Positions 16,871-26,354 of a stretch of DNA of 64,000 bases are shown one piece after another; positions within the stretch are counted from its first letter, which is position 1; every line of letters starts with the position of its first letter. The notes beneath the pieces are model-generated. The model saw only the letters and a program-made list of their open reading frames with translations. It searched no databases and was not told where the DNA came from. This DNA is from Marinimicrobium alkaliphilum (GTDB lineage Bacteria; Pseudomonadota; Gammaproteobacteria; Pseudomonadales; Cellvibrionaceae), in the NCBI RefSeq assembly GCF_003259155.1, contig NZ_QGMQ01000009.1, forward strand, positions 1-64,000, in the 5' to 3' direction. Position numbers and translations under genes: made by a program.

Positions 16871-18319
16871 TTACTCGCTGATTTTTTCACCGACTTTGAG
16901 GATTTTCAGGGTATTGGTGCCGCCCAGGGCATTGCTGTCGCCGTGCGAGATGATCACCAGATCATCATCAGCCAGGTAGCTGGCTGATTTCAGGTGATCC
17001 ACCGCCCGAATAAAGTCCTGCGGACCTGGCGCTTTGGTAGAATCAAACGCGACGGGATAAACACCGCGGTAAAGGGCAACGCGGCGCTGAGTATGAGTAT
17101 CACGCGAGAAAGCGAAAATCGGCAACTGAGAACCGATTCGGGACATCAGGCGCGGCGTAGAGCCGGACTCTGTCAGTGCCACAATGGCCTTGACCCCGCT
17201 GAGGTGGTTGGCGCTGTACATAACTGCCAACGCGATCGACTCGTCAATGGCCTGAAACTCTTCGTTGACCCGGTAAGTGCTGGAACTCGCTTCCGGCTGC
17301 TCCTCGGCGCCCAGGATAATACGCACCATGGCTTCAACGGTTTGCACCGGGAAGTCACCGGCGGCCGTCTCCGCCGACAGCATCACCGCGTCAGTGCCGT
17401 CGAGTACCGCATTCGCCACATCGAACACTTCAGCGCGAGTCGGCAGTGGGCTGTTGATCATCGACTCCATCATCTGGGTCGCGGTAATCACTACCTTGTT
17501 CTGTGCGCGCGAGCGCTCGATGATGCGCTTTTGAGTACCGATCAAGGCTGCATCACCAATCTCGACCCCCAGATCACCACGGGCGACCATAACAGCATCA
17601 CTGGCACCAATGATGGCATCCAGTGTTTCGTTGTCGGCAACCGCTTCCGCACGCTCAATTTTGGCCACCAAACCGGCTTTGCCACCCGCCTCGACCAGAA
17701 GCTTACGCGCCGTGTTCATGTCGTCGGCGCTGCGCGGGAAAGAGACCGCCAGGTAATCGACGTCGATGTCGGCAGCGGTTTTGATGTCGGCGAAGTCTTT
17801 TTCGGTCAACGCCGGCGCCGTCAAACCACCGCCCTGCCGATTGATGCCCTTGTTGTTGGACAGCGGGCCAGCGACGCGGGTCACGCAGTAAACTGCAGGC
17901 CCTTCAATACGCTCAACTTCAAGGACCACGCGGCCATCATCCAGCAAAAGCATATCGCCGGTCTGACAATCATTGGGCAGCTCTTTGTAGTCAATGCCCA
18001 CACGCTCTTTGGTGCCGGCATCACGCTCCAGGGAGGCATCCAGAATGAATTTGTCGCCGATGGCCAAGTGAATCTTGCCTTCTGCAAAACGCGCGATGCG
18101 AATCTTGGGGCCTTGCAGGTCGCCCAGAACAGCCACGTAACGATTGTGCTTCTTGGCCAACTCACGGACCATGACTGCCCGGCGACGGTGATCGTCCGGG
18201 GAGCCGTGGGAGAAGTTCAGGCGCACGACATCAACACCGGCCAGGACCAGCTGTTCCAGAACTTCCGGTGACTCGGAAGCCGGCCCCAGAGTACTGACGA
18301 TTTTGGTTCGTCTCAACAT
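16871..18319 (-). CDS. pyk: Pyruvate kinase (type II, PykA-like)
   Basis: Converts phosphoenolpyruvate and ADP to pyruvate and ATP. The 482-residue protein begins [13 protein letters not shown] and contains RLNFSHG, the catalytic Lys in [24 protein letters not shown] and the signature [41 protein letters not shown]. The C-terminal effector domain (about 350-480) includes [14 protein letters not shown]. It is 24 bases downstream of gap on the minus strand and is the last gene of the central-carbon cluster. Its combination with edd and eda fits a bacterium that runs the Entner-Doudoroff route as its main sugar pathway. Confidence 0.96.
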   Translation of the reverse strand: MLRRTKIVSTLGPASESPEVLEQLVLAGVDVVRLNFSHGSPDDHRRRAVMVRELAKKHNRYVAVLGDLQGPKIRIARFAEGKIHLAIGDKFILDASLERDAGTKERVGIDYKELPNDCQTGDMLLLDDGRVVLEVERIEGPAVYCVTRVAGPLSNNKGINRQGGGLTAPALTEKDFADIKTAADIDVDYLAVSFPRSADDMNTARKLLVEAGGKAGLVAKIERAEAVADNETLDAIIGASDAVMVARGDLGVEIGDAALIGTQKRIIERSRAQNKVVITATQMMESMINSPLPTRAEVFDVANAVLDGTDAVMLSAETAAGDFPVQTVEAMVRIILGAEEQPEASSSTYRVNEEFQAIDESIALAVMYSANHLSGVKAIVALTESGSTPRLMSRIGSQLPIFAFSRDTHTQRRVALYRGVYPVAFDSTKAPGPQDFIRAVDHLKSASYLADDDLVIISHGDSNALGGTNTLKILKVGEKISE

Positions 18320-18343
18320 AATAATCTGTGTCTCTCAGTTGTC

Positions 18344-19351
18344 TTACTTGGCGTTCATCAGGGCGATGGTATTGTCCAACATGCGGTTGGAGAAGCCCCA
18401 CTCGTTGTCATACCAGGACATGATTTTGACCCAACGGCCAACCACTTTAGTCTGGCGCGAGTCAAAATTGGACGACGCTGGATCATGATTAAAGTCGATA
18501 GAAACCAGAGGCTCATCGTTGTACTTAAGCACGCCCGGCATCTCTTTCTCAGCCGCTTCCTTCATCGCCGCGTTGACTTCTTCAGCGGTGGTTTCCTTTT
18601 TGACCAGCACATTCAGATCCACCACAGAAACGTTGATGGTCGGCACACGAACCGCCATACCGTCGAGTTTGCCTTTCAGCTGCGGCAGCACCAACGCAAC
18701 AGCGCGAGCCGCACCGGTAGACGTCGGGATCATGGACTGGGTGGCAGAACGTGCACGGTAAACGTCCTTGTGGAAGACGTCACTCAGGTTCTGATCGTTG
18801 GTATAAGCGTGAATGGTGGTCATGGAGCCCATTTCAATGCCGAATTTATCGTCCAGCACCTTGGCCACCGGTGCCAAGCAATTGGTGGTGCAGGAAGCAT
18901 TGGAGATAATCTGATCCGAGGCTTTGAGCTCGTTGTCATTGACACCGTAGACCACAGTACGATCAACGTCGGTGCCCGGCGCTGAGATGATCACTTTTTT
19001 GGCGCCGGCATCCAGATGCGCCTTGGCTTTGTCACGGCTGGTGAAAATGCCAGTGCACTCATACACAACGTCAACACCCAGCTTGCCCCACGGCAGCTCG
19101 GCCGGGTTACGCTCGGAAGTAATCTGGATTTCGTCGCCATTGACGACCATCTTGTCACCGGCTACTGATACTTCTCCCGGGAAACGACCGTGAACCGAGT
19201 CGTACTTGGTCAGGTGCGCGTTAAGCTCTGCGTCGCCCAGGTCGTTGATGCCAACGATCTGAATCCGATCGCGGTAGCCAGACTCGTACAGTGCGCGCAA
19301 GACATTACGGCCAATACGGCCATAGCCGTTAATTGCTACTTTGATGGTCAT
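18344..19351 (-). CDS. gap: Glyceraldehyde-3-phosphate dehydrogenase, type I
   Basis: NAD-dependent oxidation and phosphorylation of glyceraldehyde-3-phosphate, the triose made by KDPG aldolase. The 335-residue product has NAD-binding [14 protein letters not shown], the catalytic Cys154 in [12 protein letters not shown], the nearby His in [12 protein letters not shown], and the conserved C-terminal [15 protein letters not shown]. Asp37 in GINDLGD suggests NAD rather than NADP preference. AGGAG sits 6 bases before the ATG. A hairpin with a T-run lies just upstream, between eda and gap, so gap may be uncoupled from eda or have a separate promoter, while pyk follows after only 24 bases. Confidence 0.97.
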   Translation of the reverse strand: MTIKVAINGYGRIGRNVLRALYESGYRDRIQIVGINDLGDAELNAHLTKYDSVHGRFPGEVSVAGDKMVVNGDEIQITSERNPAELPWGKLGVDVVYECTGIFTSRDKAKAHLDAGAKKVIISAPGTDVDRTVVYGVNDNELKASDQIISNASCTTNCLAPVAKVLDDKFGIEMGSMTTIHAYTNDQNLSDVFHKDVYRARSATQSMIPTSTGAARAVALVLPQLKGKLDGMAVRVPTINVSVVDLNVLVKKETTAEEVNAAMKEAAEKEMPGVLKYNDEPLVSIDFNHDPASSNFDSRQTKVVGRWVKIMSWYDNEWGFSNRMLDNTIALMNAK

Positions 19352-19365
19352 AGGTTTCTCCTCTT

Positions 19366-19397
19366 AAAAAAGTTCATGCCCGCTCATAAGCGGGCAT
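19366..19397 (-). terminator. Hairpin with T-run between eda and gap: terminator or attenuator
   Basis: On the minus strand ATGCCCGCT and AGCGGGCAT pair (9 bp, loop TATG). After GAAC comes TTTTTT, then the gap ribosome site. The four-base spacer between stem and T-run makes a weaker terminator, which would allow partial read-through into gap. Confidence 0.5.
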
Positions 19398-19417
19398 TCT
19401 CAATACGGTATTCGGGG

Positions 19418-20050
19418 TTAACGAGCCAGGCTTGCCGCTTCACGGGCGCGCTTTTCAATCTCATCCCAGCGCTTGCCCGACACCAGATCCTTGGGCACCA
19501 TCCAGGAGCCGCCGACGCAGGCGACGTTGGGAAGCTTCAGGTATTCGGGCGCCTTGTCCAGGTTGATCCCGCCGGTGGGGCAGAAGGTAATCTGAGGAAG
19601 GGGACCACCGATGGACTTGAGCATCGGCACGCCACCGGCGGCTTCCGCCGGGAAAAACTTCAGGTGCTTGAAGCCGTGAGCCAGCAAATTCATTGCCTCA
19701 CTCGGCGAGGCAATGCCCGGCAGAAGCGGCACGCTGCTGTTCTTGGCGGCTTCAATCAGTACGGGTGTGGTACCCGGGCTTACCAGAAAGGTGGAACCGG
19801 CCTTAATGGCATTGTCCAGATCTTCCGGGGTAACGATGGTACCAGCGCCGATTACGGCATCCGGCGGCAGCGCGTCTTTCATGGCGCTGATAGCATCCAG
19901 AGCTACTGGCGTGCGCAAGGTGATTTCCAGAACCTTCAGACCACCGTTGTAAAGAGCTTGCGCCAGGGGTACGGCGTCTTCGAGATCATCAATTACGATG
20001 ACCGGCACCACCGGTGCCACCTTCAAAATCTGGTCAATAGTCAATCCCAC
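19418..20050 (-). CDS. eda: KDPG/KHG aldolase (2-keto-3-deoxy-6-phosphogluconate aldolase)
   Basis: Class I aldolase that splits KDPG into pyruvate and glyceraldehyde-3-phosphate. The 210-residue protein has the expected length. Glu42 in LEITLRTP, the Schiff-base Lys131 in HLKFFPAEAAGG and the phosphate-binding FCPTGGI are all present, along with GAGTIV and FLVSPGTTP in the TIM barrel. It lies between pgl and gap on the minus strand. The 107-base gap to pgl has no obvious terminator, so it may continue the zwf-pgl transcript. Confidence 0.97.
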   Translation of the reverse strand: MGLTIDQILKVAPVVPVIVIDDLEDAVPLAQALYNGGLKVLEITLRTPVALDAISAMKDALPPDAVIGAGTIVTPEDLDNAIKAGSTFLVSPGTTPVLIEAAKNSSVPLLPGIASPSEAMNLLAHGFKHLKFFPAEAAGGVPMLKSIGGPLPQITFCPTGGINLDKAPEYLKLPNVACVGGSWMVPKDLVSGKRWDEIEKRAREAASLAR

Positions 20051-20157
20051 TATCGTTTCCTCATCTGGTATACGTTGAATGGTTGATTACGAGCCCGCAC
20101 AGCACTTGCGCCTGCAGCTGTGATTGTTGTTTTACTCGCTTGTTTACTCGCAGAAAA

Positions 20158-20871
20158 TCATGGTGCCCAATAGACTGTTACCGGGACCTGGGTTTGGCGC
20201 AGTATCGCCCGAATGGGCATGGCTTCGACATCATCGCCCGCCTGCGCGGCGCGCAGGGTCTCCAGCTTGTCGTCACCCGTAATCAATAGCACCAGCTCGC
20301 GTGCTTTTAGCAAGCCGTTCAGGTTCAGGGTCATGCGCTCGACATAATCCCCGGTTACCTCGCTTGGTGTGGCCTTAATGGCAGCGCACAGCCGCTCCGC
20401 ATCCGGGTCCAGAGCGTCGCTCAGGCCCTCGGCATGGGGGAACAATGACGCCGTATGGCCGTCTTTGCCCAAGCCGAGAATAGTAACATCAAATGGCGTT
20501 TTTAGCTGCTGATATTGCATTTCACAGGCATTCAGCCCTGTTTTCGGGTCGAATTCGGCGTTTTTCATGCCCAATAGGCGAATATCTGCTGCCGCATTCT
20601 GACGGAAGGTACGTGCTACAAAAGCTTCGTTGCTTTTGTCATGATCAAAGTCAACCCAGCGCTCATCCACCAACGCCACAGTCACTTTGGACCAATCCAG
20701 GCTATCGACCTTGCTCAGTGCTTCGTACAACTGGGCCGGCGTGCTGCCGCCTGAGGCCAGGAAACTGGCCTCCTCACCGGCATCAAGTGCCCGCCTGAGC
20801 TGGGCAGCACAGTCGTCAGTCAGCGCAGCGACCAGGGCTTCTCGCGTATCAAACAGGCGTTCGGTAACCAT
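20158..20871 (-). CDS. pgl: 6-Phosphogluconolactonase (SOL/DevB type)
   Basis: Hydrolyses 6-phosphogluconolactone made by Zwf to 6-phosphogluconate, the substrate of Edd. The 237-residue protein shows LASGGSTPAQLYEALS near the N-terminus, VALVDERWVDFDHDKSNEAF, and GLGKDGHTASLFPHAEGL, the three signature blocks of the DevB family. The ATG overlaps the zwf stop in TGATG, indicating translational coupling. A TTG one codon upstream is a less likely start. Confidence 0.95.
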   Translation of the reverse strand: MVTERLFDTREALVAALTDDCAAQLRRALDAGEEASFLASGGSTPAQLYEALSKVDSLDWSKVTVALVDERWVDFDHDKSNEAFVARTFRQNAAADIRLLGMKNAEFDPKTGLNACEMQYQQLKTPFDVTILGLGKDGHTASLFPHAEGLSDALDPDAERLCAAIKATPSEVTGDYVERMTLNLNGLLKARELVLLITGDDKLETLRAAQAGDDVEAMPIRAILRQTQVPVTVYWAP

Positions 20872-22349
20872 CAATTCGCCTCCGGGCTGGTGAATTCCTC
20901 AACGTTGAACCAGCTGCGGCCGTCCTGCTCAAGCATCTCCTCAGCGGCCTCTGGCCCCCAACTGCCAGCCTCATAGGCATGCGGTTTATTCTCGGGGCGT
21001 TGCCAGGCTTCAATGATGGGATCGATCCAGCGCCAGGCAGCATTGACCTCGGCGCGGTGAATAAACAGGCTCGGGTCATTGGCCGCCGCATCCATGATCA
21101 ACCGCTTATAGGCATCGCTGACAATTTTCTTGTAGGTGTCAGCGAAGTTGAGGTTGAGCACCACCGGCTCCAGACGAATATCAGTGCTTTCCAGATCCTT
21201 GGAGGTAATAATCACCTGCATCAACTCTTCGGGCTGCAGACGAATCACCAGGCGGTTCGGGTGCAGTTGACCTGCCTCCTCGGGATACACCCGGTGCGAC
21301 ACATCTTTGTATTGAATAATGATTTCGGCACAACGCTTTTTCATGCGCTTACCGGTGCGCAAATAGAAAGGCACTTTTGCCCAGCGCCAGTTGTCGATGT
21401 GCGCGCGAATGGCGACAAAGGTCTCCGTGGTACTGTCTTCACCCAGTTCATCCAGGTAACCCGGTACATCTTTGCCATTCATTTTACCGGTCACGTATTG
21501 GCCACGTACGGTGTGCTCTTTGACCGCATCCCACTTGAGCGGGCGCAAAGCCTTGAGCACTTTGATCTTCTCTGCGCGAATGTCATCGGCGTCCAATTTG
21601 TTGGGCGATTCCATGGCGACCAGACACAAGAGTTGCAGCAGATGGTTTTGAACCATATCGCGCAATGCACCCGCGCCGTCGTAGAAACCGGCGCGCCCTT
21701 CCAGGCCCACAGTTTCCGAGATACTGATCTGCACATTGTCGATGGTCTTGGCATCCCAAAGGTGCTCAAAAATACCGTTGGTAAAACGCAGTGCCAGGAG
21801 GTTTTGAACCGTTTCCTTGCCCAAGTAATGGTCGATACGGAAAATCTGGCGTTCATTGAAATACAAGCCAATTTCACTGTTGATCGCTTCGGCTGACTCC
21901 AGGTCATAGCCCAGCGGTTTCTCGACCACGACCCGCGCGGTATCGGTAATCAGGCCACACTGGGACAGGTTTTTACAGCAAGTGCCGAACACCCCCGGAG
22001 GCGTGGCCAGGTAGAACACCCGCTCTTTGCTGCCTTTTTTCAGAAACTGGGCAAGGTCGTCCCACTTTTCATCCTTGCTGGCGATATCCACCAGTTTGGG
22101 GTGAATCATTTTGGCAAAGCTGTCCCACTGCTTTCTGTTGAACTCACCTTCGCGCAAATACTTTTCCGCCGCCTCGCGAATAAAATCCTGATACTCTTCA
22201 ACCGCTTTGGCCTTGCGCAACGTCGGTACAATCCGGGTGCCTTTACCCAGTTCATTATTTACGTGCGCCCGGTACATCGCGGGAATCAATTTACGCTGCG
22301 CCAAATCACCGGCACCGCCAAAAATTACAAAGTCAAACGCCTCTAGCAT
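20871..22349 (-). CDS. zwf: Glucose-6-phosphate 1-dehydrogenase
   Basis: Oxidises glucose-6-phosphate to 6-phosphogluconolactone, producing NADPH (or NADH). The 492-residue protein has the nucleotide motif FGGAGDLAQRKLIPA, which departs slightly from the usual GASGDL, the catalytic RIDHYLGKE and the substrate-binding LRTGKRM region. Its stop overlaps the pgl start. A strong GC-rich hairpin lies in the 74-base gap after edd. The gene feeds both the Entner-Doudoroff branch and NADPH supply; glutathione reductase, an NADPH user, is encoded 5 kb away. Confidence 0.96.
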   Translation of the reverse strand: MLEAFDFVIFGGAGDLAQRKLIPAMYRAHVNNELGKGTRIVPTLRKAKAVEEYQDFIREAAEKYLREGEFNRKQWDSFAKMIHPKLVDIASKDEKWDDLAQFLKKGSKERVFYLATPPGVFGTCCKNLSQCGLITDTARVVVEKPLGYDLESAEAINSEIGLYFNERQIFRIDHYLGKETVQNLLALRFTNGIFEHLWDAKTIDNVQISISETVGLEGRAGFYDGAGALRDMVQNHLLQLLCLVAMESPNKLDADDIRAEKIKVLKALRPLKWDAVKEHTVRGQYVTGKMNGKDVPGYLDELGEDSTTETFVAIRAHIDNWRWAKVPFYLRTGKRMKKRCAEIIIQYKDVSHRVYPEEAGQLHPNRLVIRLQPEELMQVIITSKDLESTDIRLEPVVLNLNFADTYKKIVSDAYKRLIMDAAANDPSLFIHRAEVNAAWRWIDPIIEAWQRPENKPHAYEAGSWGPEAAEEMLEQDGRSWFNVEEFTSPEAN

Positions 22350-22391
22350 AGTGTTTTCCTGTTACCCATCGGTTAAGTCGCGCTCAATGCA

Positions 22392-22414
22392 ACCGGGGAG
22401 CATCGCTCCCCGGT
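22392..22414 (-). other. Strong hairpin between edd and zwf
   Basis: ACCGGGGAGC and GCTCCCCGGT form a perfect 10-bp stem with a 3-base loop. No T-run follows on the minus strand, so it is more likely an mRNA processing or stability element, or a weak terminator, than a classical terminator. Confidence 0.5.
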
Positions 22415-22423
22415 GTCGGCCTG

Positions 22424-24241
22424 TTATTCCCATTCGAAGACGGTAGCGCCTTCTTCCGCCATCCCCACGGCTGCGCGCAAGGGCGCGAACAGCTCACGGC
22501 CCATACCGTGGTGACGGAATCTCAGGTCTTCACGCGCGTGCTCGCGCTTGGCCAGTTCGGCCTCGTCCACCAGCAGTTCAAGGACCCCGGCATCCGGGTC
22601 CAACTCAATCATGTCACCGGCTTGTACCAGGCCGATCGGGCCTTCATCCAGCGCTTCTGGCGTCAGATGGATCGCGGCCGGTACCTTACCCGATGCACCA
22701 GACATACGCCCATCGGTGACCAGTGCTACCTTAAAGCCACGATCCTGAAGCACCCCCAACGACGGGGTCAGTTTGTGCAGCTCAGGCATACCGTTGGACT
22801 TGGGGCCCTGGAAACGCACCACCGCCACAAAGTCTTTTTCCAGCTCACCATTCTTAAAAGCATCGAGCATGTCTTCCTGCGTGTGGAAAACGATCGCCGG
22901 CGCTTTGACCTTGCGCTTCTCGGGCTTGACCGCCGACACCTTGATCACCGAGCGACCGAGATTGCCCTTGAGCAGACGCAGCCCGCCGTTGGTGTTGAAC
23001 GGGTTGCTGGCCGGACGCAGCACATCGTCGTCCAGGCTCTGCTCGGGTGCGGGACGCCAGACCACCTCACCATTTTCAACAAACGGCTCCTGAGTGTAGG
23101 GCTCGAGTCCGCCCTCACCCATAACGGTTTTGACGTCGTCATGCAAAAGCCCGACCGAGCGCAGTTCGCGCATCAGGAAGCCCATACCACCCACCGCCTG
23201 GAAGCGGTTCACATCGGCCATGCCGTTGGGGTAGATACGACAAAGCAGCGGCGTGATATCGGAAATATCCGACATATCCTGCCAATTGATCTGGATACCC
23301 GCTGCCCGTGCCATGGCTACCAGGTGGATGGCGTGGTTGGTGGAGCCACCGGTCGCCATCAGCCCTACGATCGCATTTACAACGGTCTTTTCGTTGACGA
23401 TGTCGCTCATCGACACACGATTATCCTCACGGGTAATCGCCGCCAACTGCTTGACCGCAGCCTGAGTAAGCGCCTCGCGCATATCCGTGCCGGGATTGAC
23501 AAAAGAGCTGCCCGGCAGGTGCAGGCCCATAATTTCCATCAGCATCTGGTTGCTGTTGGCGGTGCCGTAGAAGGTGCAGGTGCCGGGGCTGTGATAGGAG
23601 TCGCTTTCCGCTTTCAGCAGTTCCTCGCGGCCTACCTTGCCCTCGGCAAACAGCTGACGGACGCGCACCTTCTCAGAATTCGGCAGGCCTGGGGTCATGG
23701 GCCCGGCGGGAATAAAGATCGCCGGCAGGTGCCCAAACGACAAGCTACCCATAAACAGCCCGGGGACGATCTTGTCGCAGACCCCCAGGCACATAAAACC
23801 GTCAAACATGTCGTGCGACAACGCAACCGCCGTTGACATGGCAATCACATCACGGCTGAACAGCGACAGCTCCATACCGTCGCGACCCTGGGTCACACCG
23901 TCACACATGGCGGGCACACCGCCGGCGAACTGGGCCGTCATGCCTTCTTTATGGGCCGCTTCCCGGATCGGCTCCAGGTAGGTGCCATAGGGCTGGTGCG
24001 CCGACAGCATCTCATTGTAGGCCGAAATCACCCCGAGATTGGGGGCATCGGTTCTGGCCAGGCGCTCCTTGTCCTCCTGGGGACTGGCGGCGAAGGCGTG
24101 TGCCAAGTTACCGCAGGACAGGCGCTGACGGGTCGGCCCGTCGTTGCGCATTGTGTTGACCTTTTCCAGGTAGGCCGCGCGGCTGTCACGGCTCCGCTCG
24201 GCGATTCGCGCCGTAATCTGTTGGAGCTTGCTATCAGTCAT
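22424..24241 (-). CDS. edd: Phosphogluconate dehydratase
   Basis: Dehydrates 6-phosphogluconate to KDPG, the committed Entner-Doudoroff step; an Fe-S enzyme of the IlvD/Edd family. The 605-residue length is typical. Conserved blocks include [12 protein letters not shown] near the N-terminus, the cluster-binding [19 protein letters not shown] and [12 protein letters not shown] regions, [29 protein letters not shown], and [18 protein letters not shown] near the C-terminus. It lies between pgi and zwf on the minus strand. No HexR or GntR gene accompanies the cluster, although hexR often does in Pseudomonas. Confidence 0.97.
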   Translation of the reverse strand: MTDSKLQQITARIAERSRDSRAAYLEKVNTMRNDGPTRQRLSCGNLAHAFAASPQEDKERLARTDAPNLGVISAYNEMLSAHQPYGTYLEPIREAAHKEGMTAQFAGGVPAMCDGVTQGRDGMELSLFSRDVIAMSTAVALSHDMFDGFMCLGVCDKIVPGLFMGSLSFGHLPAIFIPAGPMTPGLPNSEKVRVRQLFAEGKVGREELLKAESDSYHSPGTCTFYGTANSNQMLMEIMGLHLPGSSFVNPGTDMREALTQAAVKQLAAITREDNRVSMSDIVNEKTVVNAIVGLMATGGSTNHAIHLVAMARAAGIQINWQDMSDISDITPLLCRIYPNGMADVNRFQAVGGMGFLMRELRSVGLLHDDVKTVMGEGGLEPYTQEPFVENGEVVWRPAPEQSLDDDVLRPASNPFNTNGGLRLLKGNLGRSVIKVSAVKPEKRKVKAPAIVFHTQEDMLDAFKNGELEKDFVAVVRFQGPKSNGMPELHKLTPSLGVLQDRGFKVALVTDGRMSGASGKVPAAIHLTPEALDEGPIGLVQAGDMIELDPDAGVLELLVDEAELAKREHAREDLRFRHHGMGRELFAPLRAAVGMAEEGATVFEWE

Positions 24242-24370
24242 CTCAATACCATTCTTTGTGATAAGGCAGCCGTGGCGATGTTGTGTGCGCGAGTGGTTGG
24301 TCTCGCCCGGCGGCTAATACGGTCGACGACAGCCCGCGGGCCGTCGCAATTCTCTCTCACCTTATCCCGA

Positions 24371-24392
24371 ACGGCCCCGTCCCTGGGGCCGT
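24371..24392. other. GC-rich hairpin between pgi and edd
   Basis: ACGGCCCC and GGGGCCGT form an 8-bp perfect stem with a 6-base loop. The only T-run (TTTA) lies on the plus-strand side, where no gene ends, so a role in termination of pgi is doubtful. Nothing else recognisable is in the 185-base gap between the two genes. Confidence 0.4.
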
Positions 24393-24426
24393 TTTATGTG
24401 CAGTCTTTGCTGCTTTTTTAGTCAAT

Positions 24427-26079
24427 CTATTTGTTTTGACAATAGTAGTTTATCAGATTGCGGGTAGAGGCATCATGTCCGGGGTTGGATTTACCCTCCT
24501 CCAGCTCAGGAATAATACCGGCTGCCAGCACTTTGCCCAGCTCCACACCCCACTGATCGAACGAGTGCACTTGCCAGATGATGCCCTGGACGAAGATTTT
24601 GTGCTCATAGAGAGCGATCAATGCACCCAGGGTCCGGGCATCAAGCTTGTGCAACAGCAGAGTGTTGGTGGGACGATTGCCCGGATGTACCTTGTGCTCC
24701 ACGATGGCTTCAATATGCGCATCATCCATGCCTTTGGATTTGAGCTCAGCACGCACCTGATCGGCATCAATACCGCGCATCATGGCTTCGGTCTGGGCAA
24801 AGAAGTTGGCCATCAGGGCGTCGTGATGGCCCGGCATGGTGTTGCTGCTGGTGATCGAGCCGATAAAGTCCGCCGGGATAATATCCGTGCCCTGGTGCAG
24901 CATCTGATAGAAGGCGTGCTGGCCATTGATACCGACCTCTCCCCAGATCAGCGGGCAACTGCCATAGCTCAGGCGCTCGCCGGCCCAGTTCACCGATTTG
25001 CCATTGCTCTCCATCTCCGCCTGCTGCATGTAGGCGGGGAAGCGGTGCATGGACTGGTCATAGGGCAGCAACGCGTGAGCACGATAACCCAGAAAGTTGC
25101 GATTCCAGACCCCGAGCAGTGCCAGCAACATCGGCGCATTTTCCGCCAGCGGTGCCTCGACGAAATGGCGATCCATTTCGTTGGCACCGGCAAGCAGATC
25201 TTCGAATGCCTCAAAACCGAGGTTGAGCGCAATAGGCAGACCAATGGCTGACCAGAGCGAGAAGCGGCCGCCGACCCAATCCCACATAGCAAAGATATTG
25301 TCTTCGTCGACGCCAAATTCTACGGCTTTCTCGATGTTGGAGGATACCGCGATAAAATGACGATTGGTGGTGCTTTCACTGCCACCGTTGTCCATAAACC
25401 ACTGACGTGCCGTCTTGGCATTGGTCATGGTTTCCAGGGTGGTAAAGGTTTTAGAGGACACCACAAACAGGGTGGTTTCAGCATTGAGGCGCTTGAGGGT
25501 ATCGGCAATTTGCGAGCCGTCGATGTTGGAAACATAGTGGACATTCAGGCTTCCATCAGCATGGGCACTGAGGGCCTCAGTAACCATGAGAGGCCCCAAA
25601 TTGGAGCCGCCGATACCAATGCTGACCACATCCGTAATGGCTTTATCCGAGTAGCCGCGCCACTGGCCGCCCCGCACCCGCTCTACCAGGTCGCGCATCC
25701 GCCCCAGCTCGCGCTGCACTTCCGGGCGCACATCGGTGCCATCAATCACCAGTGGTTCGTCGGAGGGATCACGCAGCGCCACATGCAGTACCGCCCGGTC
25801 CTCGGTGCGATTGATTTTTTCGCCGGCAAACATCTTGTCCCGCCAGCCCTCGACGTCCACCGCCTTTGCCAGCGCGAACAGCTTGTCCCGGGTTTCTTCG
25901 GTGATGCGGTTCTTCGAGTAGTCGAACAGAAAGTGCGGCAACGCCAGAGAGAATTTATCAAATCGCTGGTCGTCTCGATCAAACAGGTCGCGCAGATGGG
26001 TACCACTCAGTGTTTGAGCGTGTGCTTCCAGAGCTTGCCACTCCGGCAGCTGGGTACGGCTTGCTGTCGCTTTAGTCAT
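24427..26079 (-). CDS. pgi: Glucose-6-phosphate isomerase
   Basis: Interconverts fructose-6-phosphate and glucose-6-phosphate. Here it links the fructokinase product to Zwf and the Entner-Doudoroff path. The 550-residue protein carries DVVSIGIGGSNLGPLM, VSSKTFTTLETMTNA, the signature GGRFSLWSAIGLPIAL and the C-terminal SFDQWGVELGK. The frame extends 22 codons upstream, but MTKATASRTQLPEW is the family-like start, with AAGGAAAA before it. It is the first gene of the seven-gene minus-strand series and its upstream region probably contains a main promoter of the cluster. Confidence 0.97.
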   Translation of the reverse strand: MTKATASRTQLPEWQALEAHAQTLSGTHLRDLFDRDDQRFDKFSLALPHFLFDYSKNRITEETRDKLFALAKAVDVEGWRDKMFAGEKINRTEDRAVLHVALRDPSDEPLVIDGTDVRPEVQRELGRMRDLVERVRGGQWRGYSDKAITDVVSIGIGGSNLGPLMVTEALSAHADGSLNVHYVSNIDGSQIADTLKRLNAETTLFVVSSKTFTTLETMTNAKTARQWFMDNGGSESTTNRHFIAVSSNIEKAVEFGVDEDNIFAMWDWVGGRFSLWSAIGLPIALNLGFEAFEDLLAGANEMDRHFVEAPLAENAPMLLALLGVWNRNFLGYRAHALLPYDQSMHRFPAYMQQAEMESNGKSVNWAGERLSYGSCPLIWGEVGINGQHAFYQMLHQGTDIIPADFIGSITSSNTMPGHHDALMANFFAQTEAMMRGIDADQVRAELKSKGMDDAHIEAIVEHKVHPGNRPTNTLLLHKLDARTLGALIALYEHKIFVQGIIWQVHSFDQWGVELGKVLAAGIIPELEEGKSNPGHDASTRNLINYYCQNK

Positions 26080-26190
26080 ATACGTCTTTTCCTTCACCAG
26101 AGAGTGAGATGCCCGCTCCGCAGAGCCTGACAACACTACACACACAACAACCCCTGAAGCCTCAAAGCCTCACAGGAATCGCCACTATTT

Positions 26191-26210
26191 GTATTATTAT
26201 ATCTTAATAC
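26191..26210. promoter_or_regulatory. Imperfect AT-rich palindrome upstream of pgi, possible operator
   Basis: GTATTATTATATCTTAATAC pairs at 16 of 20 positions and lies about 110-130 bases upstream of the pgi start. It does not fit the HexR consensus. It may be an operator or simply an AT-rich promoter region. Confidence 0.25.
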
Positions 26211-26354
26211 TTCTAGTCGAAGTAGCTTGCATTATCGCATACTCGCTACTCTGTCTCTCTCCAGGCGGGTTGCCGCTGCTGCGCAGTGGTTCCCTTCATA
26301 CGGCCAACTCAGTATGCTCTGTTGTTTTAAGACGCCACTCTAAGGGGCTTTAAT

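Noticed and set aside
22508-23836. 442-codon plus-strand open frame opposite edd
   Set aside because: Antisense shadow of a GC-rich conserved gene; its sequence has no domain pattern, while edd on the other strand is unmistakable.
26191-26210. HexR operator upstream of pgi
   Set aside because: The palindrome is AT-rich but does not match the TGTAnT...AnTACA pattern expected for HexR, and no hexR gene is nearby; kept only as a weak unspecified candidate.
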